Source of the DNA: Marinilabiliaceae bacterium JC017
Lineage (GTDB): Bacteria; Bacteroidota; Bacteroidia; Bacteroidales; Marinilabiliaceae
Length of the DNA: 64,000 bases
Assembly: GCA_004296775.1 (NCBI GenBank)
Contig: RHGE01000007.1
Span: 1-64,000, forward strand
Direction: 5' to 3'
The notes under the pieces: model-generated
Told to the model about the DNA's origin: nothing
Database searches by the model: none
What the model saw: the letters and a program-made list of their open reading frames with translations, nothing else
Made by a program: the position numbers and the translations under genes
Part shown: piece by piece, positions 1-7,206 of the stretch
Numbering within the stretch: the first letter of the stretch is position 1
Layout: every line of letters begins with the position of its first letter

Positions 1-158
1 CGATAAAAAATGAATTACGAGTGTTTAATAGATGTATAGAACAATCCTCTCTGCATCTCTTTGAATCTACGTGAAATCAAAGGTACTGGTAGCGTCAATT
101 TAGAGTTATCTCATCTTTTGTTAGGATGTCAAACCTTGAATACTCTGCGGTGAATGGA
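1..158 (+). repeat. Interspersed repeat, copy 1 (left part outside window)
   Basis: This stretch matches 438-606 closely: both share an opening block with ATGAATTACGAGT and TAGATGTATAGAACAATCC, then ACTGGTAGCG, then GAGTTATCTCATCTTTTGTTA, with small indels between. In the other two copies the block directly follows a pair of hairpins, so the hairpins of this copy should lie just left of base 1. No reading frame is conserved between copies, which points to a non-coding element. The first copy-to-copy match begins at base 1, so the true left end cannot be seen. Confidence 0.7.
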
Positions 159-345
159 AACAGGGAAAACAAATGGAAGAATATGGAAATAGATTGAAAT
201 AAATAGAAACAGTGGAAAAACTCGGCGTCTCTGCGTCTCCGTGGTGTATAGAAATAGATTGAAATAAATGGAAAAATATTGAAATTGATTGAAACAGGGG
301 GAAATAGATTGAGACAATTGGAAACAGGGAAAAAACTCTGAGTCT
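159..345. repeat. Low-complexity GGAAATAGATTGAAA-type simple repeat
   Basis: Purine-rich degenerate repeats of GGAAATAGATTGAAATAAAT and shorter versions fill this stretch. They are interrupted near 225-245 by CTCTGCGTCTCCGTGGTG, part of which recurs near 590. The open frame on the minus strand here (129-317) is a by-product of this composition (Phe/Tyr/Ile-rich) and is not called as a gene. Confidence 0.6.
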
Positions 346-347
346 AC

Positions 348-606
348 TATATTACAATCAAACCACCCCGATTTTCATTGCTTACTCAATGAAAATCACC
401 CCTCCTAAATCTTTTAGGAGGGGAAAAGAGTGGCCAGGCGATAAAAAAATGAATTACGAGTATTTAATAGATGTATAGAACAATCCTCTCTGCATTTTTT
501 TGGTTTTGCAGGAACCTGAATGAGACCAAAGCTACTGGTAGCGTTTTTTAGAGTTATCTCATCTTTTGTTAATATGTCAAGACTTGAAGTCTCCGTGGTG
601 AATAGA
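348..606 (+). repeat. Interspersed repeat, copy 2, with two adjacent hairpins
   Basis: Two perfect inverted repeats lie 1 nt apart. The first is GATTTTCATTG / CAATGAAAATC (370-397, 6-nt loop). The second is CCCCTCCTAAA / TTTAGGAGGGG (399-423, 3-nt loop). The block shared with copy 1 follows from 438. Copy 3 at 3024-3170 has the same arrangement. The second hairpin is followed by GAAAAG rather than a T-run, so it is not a standard terminator on the plus strand. Paired palindromes dispersed between genes resemble REP/BIME elements mobilised by REP-associated tyrosine transposases; that link is an inference. Confidence 0.75.
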
Positions 607-673
607 AAAAGGGAGTTGTACGACCTGGCAGTGTGCGAAGCTCCTGACAGCGTCAGAAAACACCCTTCCTAAT

Positions 674-1124
674 CATTCCAAATCCTATTTTGAAACGCTC
701 GAGGACGAAAAGCAATCACTAAAACGATCCTCGTAACTTTAAAAATACCATCCCTAGTCATTCCGAATCCTATTTTGAAACGCTCGAGGACAAAAAGCAA
801 TCACTAAAACGATCCTCGTAACTTTAAAAATACCATCCCTAGTCATTCCGAATCCTATTTTGAAACACTCGAGGACGAAAAGCAATCACTAAAACGATCC
901 TCGTAACTTTAAAAATACCATCCCAAGTCATTCCAAATCCTATTTTGAAACGCTCGAGAACGAAAAGCAATCACTAAAACGATCCTCGTAACTTTAAAAA
1001 TGCTATTCCAAGTCATTCCGAATCCTATTTTGAAACACTCGAGGACGAAAAGCAATCACTAAAACGATCCTCGTAACTTTAAAAATACCATCCCTAGTCA
1101 TTCCGAATCCTATTTTGAAACGCT
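674..1124. repeat. 85-bp tandem repeat array, 5 full copies plus a partial
   Basis: Copies start with CATTCC at 674, 759, 844, 929, 1014 and 1099, an exact 85-bp period; the sixth copy breaks off after about 26 bp. Copies differ by only a few substitutions. Each unit has CGAGGA and TCCTCG about 20 nt apart, able to form a 6-bp stem; copy 4 has CGAGAA and breaks the pairing. 85 is not a multiple of 3, so the frame would shift in every copy, and no long frame crosses the array. It is non-coding and has no variable spacers, so it is not a CRISPR. From 1125 to the next gene no further feature is seen. Confidence 0.9.
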
Positions 1125-1332
1125 AAAATGATCTAATGAAACAAGAAAGATAAAAATGTAAAAATATTTTGAGGCATCACCTCAGTCTCTTCCGCTTAAC
1201 CTATAACAAGTACCATTGATAAACAAAAACAACACATCCACCAAAAAGGCAGTTTGGCACACAAACAACAATCATACAATTATTTTAAATTAGATTTTCA
1301 ACAAATCAATTGGATAACAAAATCAAACCACA

Positions 1333-2070
1333 ATGAAAAACTACAGTTTTTACAGGTATCATTTAATTGAATTACACCTATCCATCAAGTTGATCATCGA
1401 TTTCTTGGAGCCACTAAAAGAGAGTAATCCGGAAGTAGGTATCTTACTGACCAAATTAAACCTGATTTTTACTGAATTTGACAAAGCTCTTAAGAAAAAA
1501 AAGATCAGTGATCTGACGGCAGAAAAAAAACAGGCCGACGAAACCCAGGATTATGGTTTTTTATCCTGGCGCTATTACGTAGAGTCATGCCTCTACCAAA
1601 TATTAAATCCAGAATATAAAGCACCGGCCGGCCGTATCATGGAAGCCATCAAGCGGCACGGATATAGTCTTCAAAATTTGTCCTACAGCGATCAAGCAGC
1701 AGCCAGCACCAGCCTAATTAATGAAATGGAACAACCGCAGTTTGTAAATGATCAAACAACTATTGGCTCTCTTGATCTTTTTCATGCCTGGACAGGTGCC
1801 GTAGAAAATTTCCAAAAAGTGAGTCAACAAAAGATAGAAGAACAAGCTGATGATGATACAGAAGCAGCTCACATATTACGGAAAGAAGTAATGTTCTGGA
1901 TGGAGAAAACCCTGCTGCGCATTGAAGACATGATTACCTGGACAAATGATGCCTTCTGGATTAACCTAAATAAAAAAATAGAGGTCGGACTTGATGACAT
2001 TGAAGCACAGGTAAAAGCCCGCCGCACCAGAAGAAAACATGAAAATGAAGAGATAGAACAGCCTGGTTAA
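1333..2070 (+). CDS. Unknown 245-aa helical protein
   Basis: The function is not recognised. The 245-aa product is predicted soluble and mostly helical, with no signal peptide or membrane segment. The mid-part (about 90-130) has a YYVESC...NPEY...AGRI segment and the C-terminus (from about 225) is strongly charged with an Arg/Lys cluster. The general look recalls the uncharacterised Bacteroidota family DUF6261, but this is a weak impression. The ATG at 1333 is the first in frame after an AT-rich leader. The gene stands alone between the 85-bp array and a strong terminator at 2103, so it looks like a single-gene transcript in accessory DNA. Confidence 0.6.
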   Translation: MKNYSFYRYHLIELHLSIKLIIDFLEPLKESNPEVGILLTKLNLIFTEFDKALKKKKISDLTAEKKQADETQDYGFLSWRYYVESCLYQILNPEYKAPAGRIMEAIKRHGYSLQNLSYSDQAAASTSLINEMEQPQFVNDQTTIGSLDLFHAWTGAVENFQKVSQQKIEEQADDDTEAAHILRKEVMFWMEKTLLRIEDMITWTNDAFWINLNKKIEVGLDDIEAQVKARRTRRKHENEEIEQPG

Positions 2071-2087
2071 ACACCAGACATAGTGCT

Positions 2088-2939
2088 ATGGTTTATTGGA
2101 TACCCCGGACCTGTCGGTCCGGGGTTTATTTTTTCAAAAACCATCATACACAAAAGCTCATTTGTTGTTATACTAATAGTTGTGCTAATAGTGATAAAGG
2201 ATGGTTACCCCATGAAATCTCAGAAGAACCAATAAGATTTAAAAATGATAGTAAAGCGTTTATTGATGAAGATTTATGGGAAAGCTACGAGCCTGCTTAT
2301 ATTGGCCCACTTATGGTGGGAGGATTTTCGTTATTAGTTATTATCTCCTTCTCTATTGGAGATGAGCCCTGGGATTTAATGGCAACCTTAATCTTTTATG
2401 TAAGTTGTATACTATTTGTGCTTTGTGTCCTCTATTATTTCACCATGCCCAAAAAGGAGATGATCTTTGACCGCAAGCATGGGACCATTACTTTTCCCGG
2501 TACGCTATGGAATAAAAACATCACCATGCCCTTTGATAAAGTAGTATTTATCTGCAGTACGGGAGGACATAACGGAATAGGAGCATACCAACTTGAGGTT
2601 CTCAAACCAGAATCAATGCCCGTAAGAGGGTCTGTAGGACTAGGCGGTACTTGTTATGAAGACCTGTCCCTCTATACCTGGTACATGGATCGTAACCGCC
2701 CTTTGCCGCCGGGTTCTTTGTTTGACCCACACCGGGAACGCGATTTCCAGCGCCGCAAAGCAGAGGGTTTTCCGCCACCCTTGTACCCCAGTAAAATTCC
2801 CACCCCGGAGGCTACTCCAAAGCAACAAAAAGAGCGGGATAAGTATTGGCGCGATTATAACTATCGCCACTACGGAACCGCCATGGCTAACAAAGAAGTA
2901 ACCCCGGTGGCTGATAAATGGGCTGAGAGGCATGGGTAA
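2088..2939 (+). CDS. Unknown membrane protein; 5' end doubtful, possibly truncated
   Basis: The open frame runs 283 codons from ATG 2088, but its first 15 codons overlap the terminator at 2103-2134 and read as unlikely protein (Cys/Arg/His-rich). The next in-frame ATG is at 2313, and I found no GTG, TTG or CTG codon between. The part from about residue 38 (GWLPHEISEEPIRF) looks like genuine protein, so the original start was probably lost or replaced. Two membrane segments lie at about 71-90 and 96-118. They are followed by a cytoplasmic domain (KKEMIFDRKHGTITFPG), a Pro-rich linker and a charged Tyr/Arg-rich tail. The function is not recognised. It could be a 5'-truncated pseudogene or a gene starting at 2313. 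Confidence 0.5.
   Translation: MVYWIPRTCRSGVYFFKNHHTQKLICCYTNSCANSDKGWLPHEISEEPIRFKNDSKAFIDEDLWESYEPAYIGPLMVGGFSLLVIISFSIGDEPWDLMATLIFYVSCILFVLCVLYYFTMPKKEMIFDRKHGTITFPGTLWNKNITMPFDKVVFICSTGGHNGIGAYQLEVLKPESMPVRGSVGLGGTCYEDLSLYTWYMDRNRPLPPGSLFDPHRERDFQRRKAEGFPPPLYPSKIPTPEATPKQQKERDKYWRDYNYRHYGTAMANKEVTPVADKWAERHG
2103..2134 (+). terminator. Rho-independent terminator after the 1333-2070 gene
   Basis: A perfect 9-bp stem CCCCGGACC / GGTCCGGGG with loop TGTC is followed by TTTATTTTTT. It begins 32 nt after the stop codon at 2070 and ends its transcript. It also lies inside the nominal 5' end of the next open frame, which bears on that gene's start. Confidence 0.9.
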
Positions 2940-3023
2940 AGAGGTAGAGCTGCTTTTCGTTTTCAGATTACACCTTGATGAGAACAATTTTAAATCCTCC
3001 CCGGTTGTATTACCTTTTTTGTG

Positions 3024-3170
3024 TTACAATCATTCAAACCACTCCGATTTTCATTGTATACTCAATGAAAATAACCCCTCCTAATTCTTTTAGGAGAGGA
3101 AAAAGTGACCGGGCGAAATGAAAATGAATTACGAGTATTTGACTCCTTTTAGTAGATGTGTAGAATAAGC
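3024..3170 (+). repeat. Interspersed repeat, copy 3, with two adjacent hairpins
   Basis: This is a diverged copy of 348-490. It has GATTTTCATTG / CAATGAAAAT (3046-3072) and CCCCTCCTAA / TTAGGAGAGG (3075-3098, one mismatch), then ATGAATTACGAGTATTT and TAGATGTGTAGAATAAGCCTCT. The first stem keeps 10 bp although the loop has changed, so the palindrome looks conserved. The gene-free gap 2940-3352 holds this copy and nothing else I can recognise. Confidence 0.75.
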
Positions 3171-3352
3171 CTCTATGTTCGCCATCTATTCTGACAACAC
3201 CCCCACCTTGACAAATCACTGGCACCCACTGTAATTTAGCATAACCCAATGCCTATAACTCTCACCACCTAACGGTTCATTCCTGCTTGAAGGATACACT
3301 ACATTTTTCTATACAAAAAATTGATCGGATCAAAACCATTAAACACACTATT

Positions 3353-4516
3353 ATGAAAACGTCAATGACAATTAAATCAATCCTGTTGCTAACAATGGGT
3401 CTGTTTCTATCGGCCGCTCTCATGGCCCAGGACTTGTACCTACCGGTTACAACCAAATCCAAAGAGGCTAAAACACTTTACAAACAAGCGGTAGATGCCT
3501 ATTATGATTTCCACTATCCCAAAGGCTATGAACTGTTAAATAAGGCCCTGGAAAAAGATCCCCATTTCTTTATGGCCTATTACCTGCTAACCTTTAAGTC
3601 GGACCAAGCTGCCCGCAATAAATACATTAACCTGGGAGCGAACCACACCAGTAAACTCAACAAAGGTGAAAAGATCATACAACGTGTACTAAAAAACCTC
3701 CAGGCAGATCCAAATGCCGGAAATATTGAAGAGTTTAAAGAGTTATCAGAAACCTATAAGAAAAACATATTTGCACACATCATGTATGCCTATGTGCTTA
3801 GTTACAATGCTCAAAAAGCGGATGAAGCCATTGTTGTATTAGATAAATGTCTTGATCTGAAATCAGACCTGCCCGTTATTTACAACCTTAAAGGATACAC
3901 CTACCTGGAATTGGAAGAATTCAAAAAAGCCGAACAGGCCTTTGATAAATACATTGCGTTAGCTCCCCACCTGGCCAATCCTTATGACAGCAAAGGCGAT
4001 TATTACATGGCCATTAAAGCATATAAGTATGCTGCTGAAAACTTTGAGAAGGCGTATGAAATAGATAATAGTTTCGATTTCTCCCTGGAAAAAGCCAACC
4101 GCGCCAAATGGCTGATGGGAAAAGAGATGCTGGTAATGGAAGTAGAAACACTCCTTGAAGATCTTTTGGCAGCCTATAACGAAAGGGACATTGACAGATA
4201 CCTGGAACACTATGCACAAAGCCCCGATTTTACGTTTGTTATGAATGGCGACGTGGTCACGTCGTGGCAAAAATTCGCCGAGATGGCCCGGGAAGGGCAT
4301 GATAAATACAGCAACTGGCACGTGACAATAAAAAAACAATATGGGGAAGTAATAACAAACGAGATAGTGATCATCACCCAACTGTTTGAATATTCATCCA
4401 CACTCAAGGAAGGCCCCCCGGAAATGGGTACCGGATGCTACACCACCGTGTGGCAAAAGAAAAACAATGACTGGAAAATTGTACACACCATCGAGGCCTT
4501 TCCGATGAAGATGTAA
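3353..4516 (+). CDS. Secreted TPR protein with C-terminal NTF2-like (SnoaL/DUF4440) domain
   Basis: I start at ATG 3353, not the upstream ATG 3287, because 3353 places a clean Sec signal peptide at the N-terminus (MKTSMTIKS, hydrophobic core, then AALMAQ). The mature part has several TPR-like helix pairs to about residue 255, with AYEL/AYVL-type and KAEQAFDKYIALAP repeats. An NTF2-fold domain follows from about 264 to the end (VEVETLLEDLLAAYNERDID, later YTTVWQKKNNDWKIVHT). That domain suggests binding or hydrolysis of a small ligand; TPRs suggest a protein partner. The substrate is unknown. It has no operon partner and is flanked by repeats. Expected location is periplasm. Confidence 0.75.
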   Translation: MKTSMTIKSILLLTMGLFLSAALMAQDLYLPVTTKSKEAKTLYKQAVDAYYDFHYPKGYELLNKALEKDPHFFMAYYLLTFKSDQAARNKYINLGANHTSKLNKGEKIIQRVLKNLQADPNAGNIEEFKELSETYKKNIFAHIMYAYVLSYNAQKADEAIVVLDKCLDLKSDLPVIYNLKGYTYLELEEFKKAEQAFDKYIALAPHLANPYDSKGDYYMAIKAYKYAAENFEKAYEIDNSFDFSLEKANRAKWLMGKEMLVMEVETLLEDLLAAYNERDIDRYLEHYAQSPDFTFVMNGDVVTSWQKFAEMAREGHDKYSNWHVTIKKQYGEVITNEIVIITQLFEYSSTLKEGPPEMGTGCYTTVWQKKNNDWKIVHTIEAFPMKM

Positions 4517-4526
4517 TTGGAAATTG

Positions 4527-4655
4527 CAATAGATCGATAGATTTTAGACAATAGACTGATTTACATCAATCTCATTTGCAGCCCAAGTTTCAAGTATCAA
4601 ATCAGCACAAACTGTTCTTCAGGTAATTACAAAAGCTTAACGAACTATTATATTG
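4527..4655 (+). repeat. MITE-like short repeat, copy A
   Basis: This element of about 125 bp is repeated at 6205-6320 and 54813-54941. Shared blocks are CAATAGATC, AGACAATAGACTGATTTACA, AACTGTTCTTCA and a right end TTAACGAACTATT. The left end and the reverse complement of the right end match imperfectly (AATAGATCGATA versus AATAGTTCGTTA), as in terminal inverted repeats. It contains no coding frame. It sits 10 nt after the stop codon of the TPR gene. Confidence 0.65.
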
Positions 4656-4715
4656 AAAAAAATAAGGATATACTCACTTAACCAACTACCCAAACGTTAG
4701 ATTAATCTCTCACTC

Positions 4716-4775
4716 GCTCCCGGATTTCAAACATTTACCGATTATGAAAGCCGGGAGCATTTTACTTTTTACATG
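4716..4775 (+). terminator. Hairpin with T-rich tail, possible terminator
   Basis: An 8-bp perfect stem GCTCCCGG / CCGGGAGC (4716-4723 and 4751-4758) encloses a 27-nt loop and is followed by ATTTTACTTTTTAC. It may end transcription from the TPR gene or from an unseen small RNA; the long loop weakens the call. The rest of the gap 4517-5153 holds MITE copy A, a transposase remnant and the thiL promoter. Confidence 0.45.
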
Positions 4776-4810
4776 GTTCACACACGAACAACACAATGGA
4801 GAAAAAACCA

Positions 4811-4969
4811 TTATTTATCAATTTCTAATGTTGCCGGATAGGGTGTGATAAATTGTTCATACGCTTCTGTAAAGCTGGTCACTTTATGATGTTGTGGCTG
4901 GGCAAGTATATATTTACAAACTTTATCAACATCTCCTTTTGAAACAGAAAATGCGGAAGCTGATTTTTG
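4811..4969 (-). pseudogene. C-terminal remnant of a REP-associated tyrosine transposase
   Basis: The minus strand encodes about 50 residues reading SASAFSVSKGDVDKVCKYIL, then AQPQHHKVTSF, EAYEQFI and a stop at 4811. This is the typical end of IS200-like, REP-associated Y1 transposases (FSVS...V..YI..Q..HH...SF..E...). The upstream part carrying the HUH and catalytic Tyr motifs is absent; the frame continues only into unrelated residues before 5062. It is a dead fragment. Its presence beside paired-hairpin repeats (348-606, 3024-3170) suggests, without proof, that such an enzyme once spread them. Confidence 0.65.
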
Positions 4970-5119
4970 CAAAAAGAAACGAACCTCCTGGCACCAATTT
5001 ATTTTTCCAATTTTTCTTCCCCTACCCATCCTCTTCCGCCCTCCCATTTCAAACAACAACAAACATGCATTTTTAACATTTCAGTTCACTCCTTCGCCTT
5101 CCTCTTCAACCATTTTTAT

Positions 5120-5127
5120 TATTTTTG
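5120..5127 (+). promoter_or_regulatory. Promoter -7 element for thiL
   Basis: TATTTTTG matches the Bacteroidota -7 consensus TAnnTTTG and lies 26 nt before the thiL ATG. No good TTTG is seen at the -33 position, so this is moderate evidence. Confidence 0.45.
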
Positions 5128-5153
5128 CAAGTTGAACAAAAACAGTAGAAAAG

Positions 5154-6197
5154 ATGAGTAAGGCTAAACGTACCGAACTGGGACAATTGGGTGAATTTGG
5201 GTTGATTGACCATTTGACCAAAAGCATAAAGCTTAAGAATGCCAGTACGCTTAAAGGGGTAGGCGATGATGCCGCTGTGTTAGACTATAACAAAAAACAA
5301 ATGGTGGTGACCACCGACCTTTTGTTGGAAGGTATCCACTTCGACCTTACTTATACGCCACTTAAGCATTTAGGCTATAAAGCGGTAGTAGTCAACCTGT
5401 CTGATGTGTATGCCATGAATGCAACGCCTAAACAAATCACGGTATCCTTGGGTATCAGCTCTAAGATGAGCCTGGAAGCCATGGATCAGCTTTACGAAGG
5501 TATCTACCTGGCCTGTGACAAATTTGGCGTCGACCTCATTGGCGGTGACACCACCACCTCTCTCACCGGCCTCACCATCAGCGTAACAGCCTTAGGGGAA
5601 GCAGAGGCGGATAAACTCACCTACCGCAACCAGGCAAGCGTGAATGATCTGATCTGTGTATCCGGCGACCTGGGAAGCGCTTACATGGGACTTCAACTAC
5701 TGGAAAGAGAGAAAAAAGTATTTGCCGGAAACAGCGAAGCCCAACCCGATTTTGCCGGCTATGACTACCCACTGGAACGTCAGCTAAAACCGGAACCGCG
5801 TCGCGACGTAGTGGAACTACTGGAGAAAATTGGAGTGAAACCCACTTCTATGATCGACGTCTCCGATGGTTTATCATCTGACCTATTACATATCTGCAAG
5901 CAGTCAGACAAAGGATGCCGCATCTATGAGGATAAAATTCCAATTGACCACACCACGGTTTCACTGTCAGAAGAGATGAATTTCAACCCTATGATTGCGG
6001 CCTTGAATGGTGGTGAAGATTATGAGTTGCTCTTTACCATCAGTCTGGCTGATTATGAAAAATTCAAAACGGATAACGACCTGAAAATATATGCCATTGG
6101 ACACATCACGGAAGCGTCCAAAGGTTGCTACCTGGTAACCAGCTCTGACCAGGAGGTGGAATTAAAAGCACAAGGCTGGAATCATCTGAAAGAATAG
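5154..6197 (+). CDS. thiL: Thiamine-monophosphate kinase ThiL
   Basis: ThiL phosphorylates thiamine monophosphate with ATP to thiamine diphosphate, the last step of cofactor synthesis, in the cytoplasm. At 347 aa it has normal family length. The N-terminal AIRS-type ATP-binding fold shows GVGDDAAVL (35-43), the TTDLLLEGIHFD strand (53-64) and the Mg-binding GGDTT (130-134). The second domain shows MIDVSDGLSSDL and NGGEDYELLF. All are hallmarks of ThiL. ATG 5154 is preceded by a TAnnTTTG promoter element. It appears to be monocistronic: a repeat and a strong hairpin separate it from ruvA. No TPP riboswitch was recognised upstream. Confidence 0.95.
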   Translation: MSKAKRTELGQLGEFGLIDHLTKSIKLKNASTLKGVGDDAAVLDYNKKQMVVTTDLLLEGIHFDLTYTPLKHLGYKAVVVNLSDVYAMNATPKQITVSLGISSKMSLEAMDQLYEGIYLACDKFGVDLIGGDTTTSLTGLTISVTALGEAEADKLTYRNQASVNDLICVSGDLGSAYMGLQLLEREKKVFAGNSEAQPDFAGYDYPLERQLKPEPRRDVVELLEKIGVKPTSMIDVSDGLSSDLLHICKQSDKGCRIYEDKIPIDHTTVSLSEEMNFNPMIAALNGGEDYELLFTISLADYEKFKTDNDLKIYAIGHITEASKGCYLVTSSDQEVELKAQGWNHLKE

Positions 6198-6204
6198 CAT
6201 CTTT

Positions 6205-6320
6205 CAATAGTTCGTTAAACTCAAGACCAATTAACAACCGACTCAATTACAATGTGACAAAAACTATCATTTAAGCATAGCTTGTCTGTCGGATAATTAC
6301 AAAAGTATAACTAACAACTA
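6205..6320 (+). repeat. MITE-like short repeat, copy C
   Basis: This copy starts CAATAGTTCGTTAAACT, which is the reverse complement of the right end of copy B. It ends GGATAATTACAAAAG...TAACTAACAACTA, matching copy A at its right end with few changes. The middle is diverged. It lies 8 nt after the thiL stop codon. Confidence 0.55.
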
Positions 6321-6400
6321 CACCTCCCGAAAAGTCGGGAAACATAGGATGAGTAAAGAACCGAAAAGCTGATAAGCCTATTAAGAGAAAACATAAAAGA

Positions 6401-6448
6401 TGATCAGCAGAAGAATGACGATACATTCCGCTGCTGATCATTTTATTT
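6401..6448 (+). terminator. Strong hairpin terminator upstream of ruvA
   Basis: A 10-bp perfect stem TGATCAGCAG / CTGCTGATCA (6401-6410, 6431-6440) extends inward through GAATG / CATTC and is followed by TTTTATTTCT. It probably ends the thiL transcript. The remaining bases up to ruvA show only a weak promoter-like TATCTTTA near 6552. Confidence 0.7.
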
Positions 6449-6582
6449 CTGACTTTTCAGCCGGTAATCACCTCATCACTTGTGTTCGAAACAAAATTCA
6501 TTCATTTCAAAACAGTTCAGCTGTAAAGTTTTTAAGGATCATATCCTTTTATATCTTTATGCTCTAATCTAATCCCAACTTT

Positions 6583-7164
6583 ATGTACGAATACATAAAA
6601 GGTGAAATAGCCGAAACAGGCCCTACACATGTGGTTATCGACATCAATGGCGTAGGTTACCTGGTAAACATATCACTTCACTCTTATGCTCAACTTGAAG
6701 GACAGAAAGAAGCCCGTCTATACATTCATGAACATATCCGTGAAGATGCCTTTATCCTATATGGCTTCTTCGAGCCCTCGGAACGGGATCTGTTCCGTCA
6801 CCTGATATCTGTATCCGGCATCGGGGCCAACACAGCCCGCATGATGCTGTCATCCCTGTCGCCCGGGGAACTACAAACGGCCATCCTAACCGAAAATGTA
6901 ACGCAGTTAAAAGGCATCAAAGGCATCGGAGCCAAAACCGCACAACGTATCATTGTTGATTTAAAAGATAAACTAGGAAAAGAACCGGTTGATCAAAAAA
7001 TATTCGCCCCACAAGACAATACAATCCGTGATGAAGCGTTATCAGCATTAGTAATGCTGGGGTTTGCCAAACACAATTCCCAAAAGGCCATTGACAAGAT
7101 TTTCAAAGAAAATCCTGCGGCCAAAGTGGAGGAAGTGATTAAAAAAGCCCTGAAGATGTTATAA
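6583..7164 (+). CDS. ruvA: Holliday junction branch migration protein RuvA
   Basis: RuvA binds four-way Holliday junctions and loads the RuvB helicase in recombination repair. The 193-aa protein shows the N-terminal OB fold ([11 protein letters not shown] to about 62), two helix-hairpin-helix motifs ([13 protein letters not shown] about 77-89 and [14 protein letters not shown] about 110-123), and the short C-terminal domain III that contacts RuvB ([12 protein letters not shown]...AIDKI). The length is normal. It is followed after 42 nt by sprA on the same strand, probably co-transcribed. The ruvA-sprA pairing recurs in Bacteroidota as far as I recall. Confidence 0.96.
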   Translation: MYEYIKGEIAETGPTHVVIDINGVGYLVNISLHSYAQLEGQKEARLYIHEHIREDAFILYGFFEPSERDLFRHLISVSGIGANTARMMLSSLSPGELQTAILTENVTQLKGIKGIGAKTAQRIIVDLKDKLGKEPVDQKIFAPQDNTIRDEALSALVMLGFAKHNSQKAIDKIFKENPAAKVEEVIKKALKML

Positions 7165-7206
7165 ACATCTTCCTTACTAAGGTTTAATAACAAGCGCGCC
7201 AATCCT

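Noticed and set aside
674-1124. CRISPR array
   Set aside because: The repeats are contiguous 85-bp units without variable spacers, and no cas genes occur in the window. The same applies to the arrays at 44048 and 54327.
2640-2987. Minus-strand open frame of 115 codons
   Set aside because: It lies opposite the coding region of the 2088-2939 gene, has no homology-like features, and is a shadow frame.
4776-5153. TPP riboswitch before thiL
   Set aside because: I cannot find the conserved thi-box core, and the leader after the promoter element is only about 25 nt.
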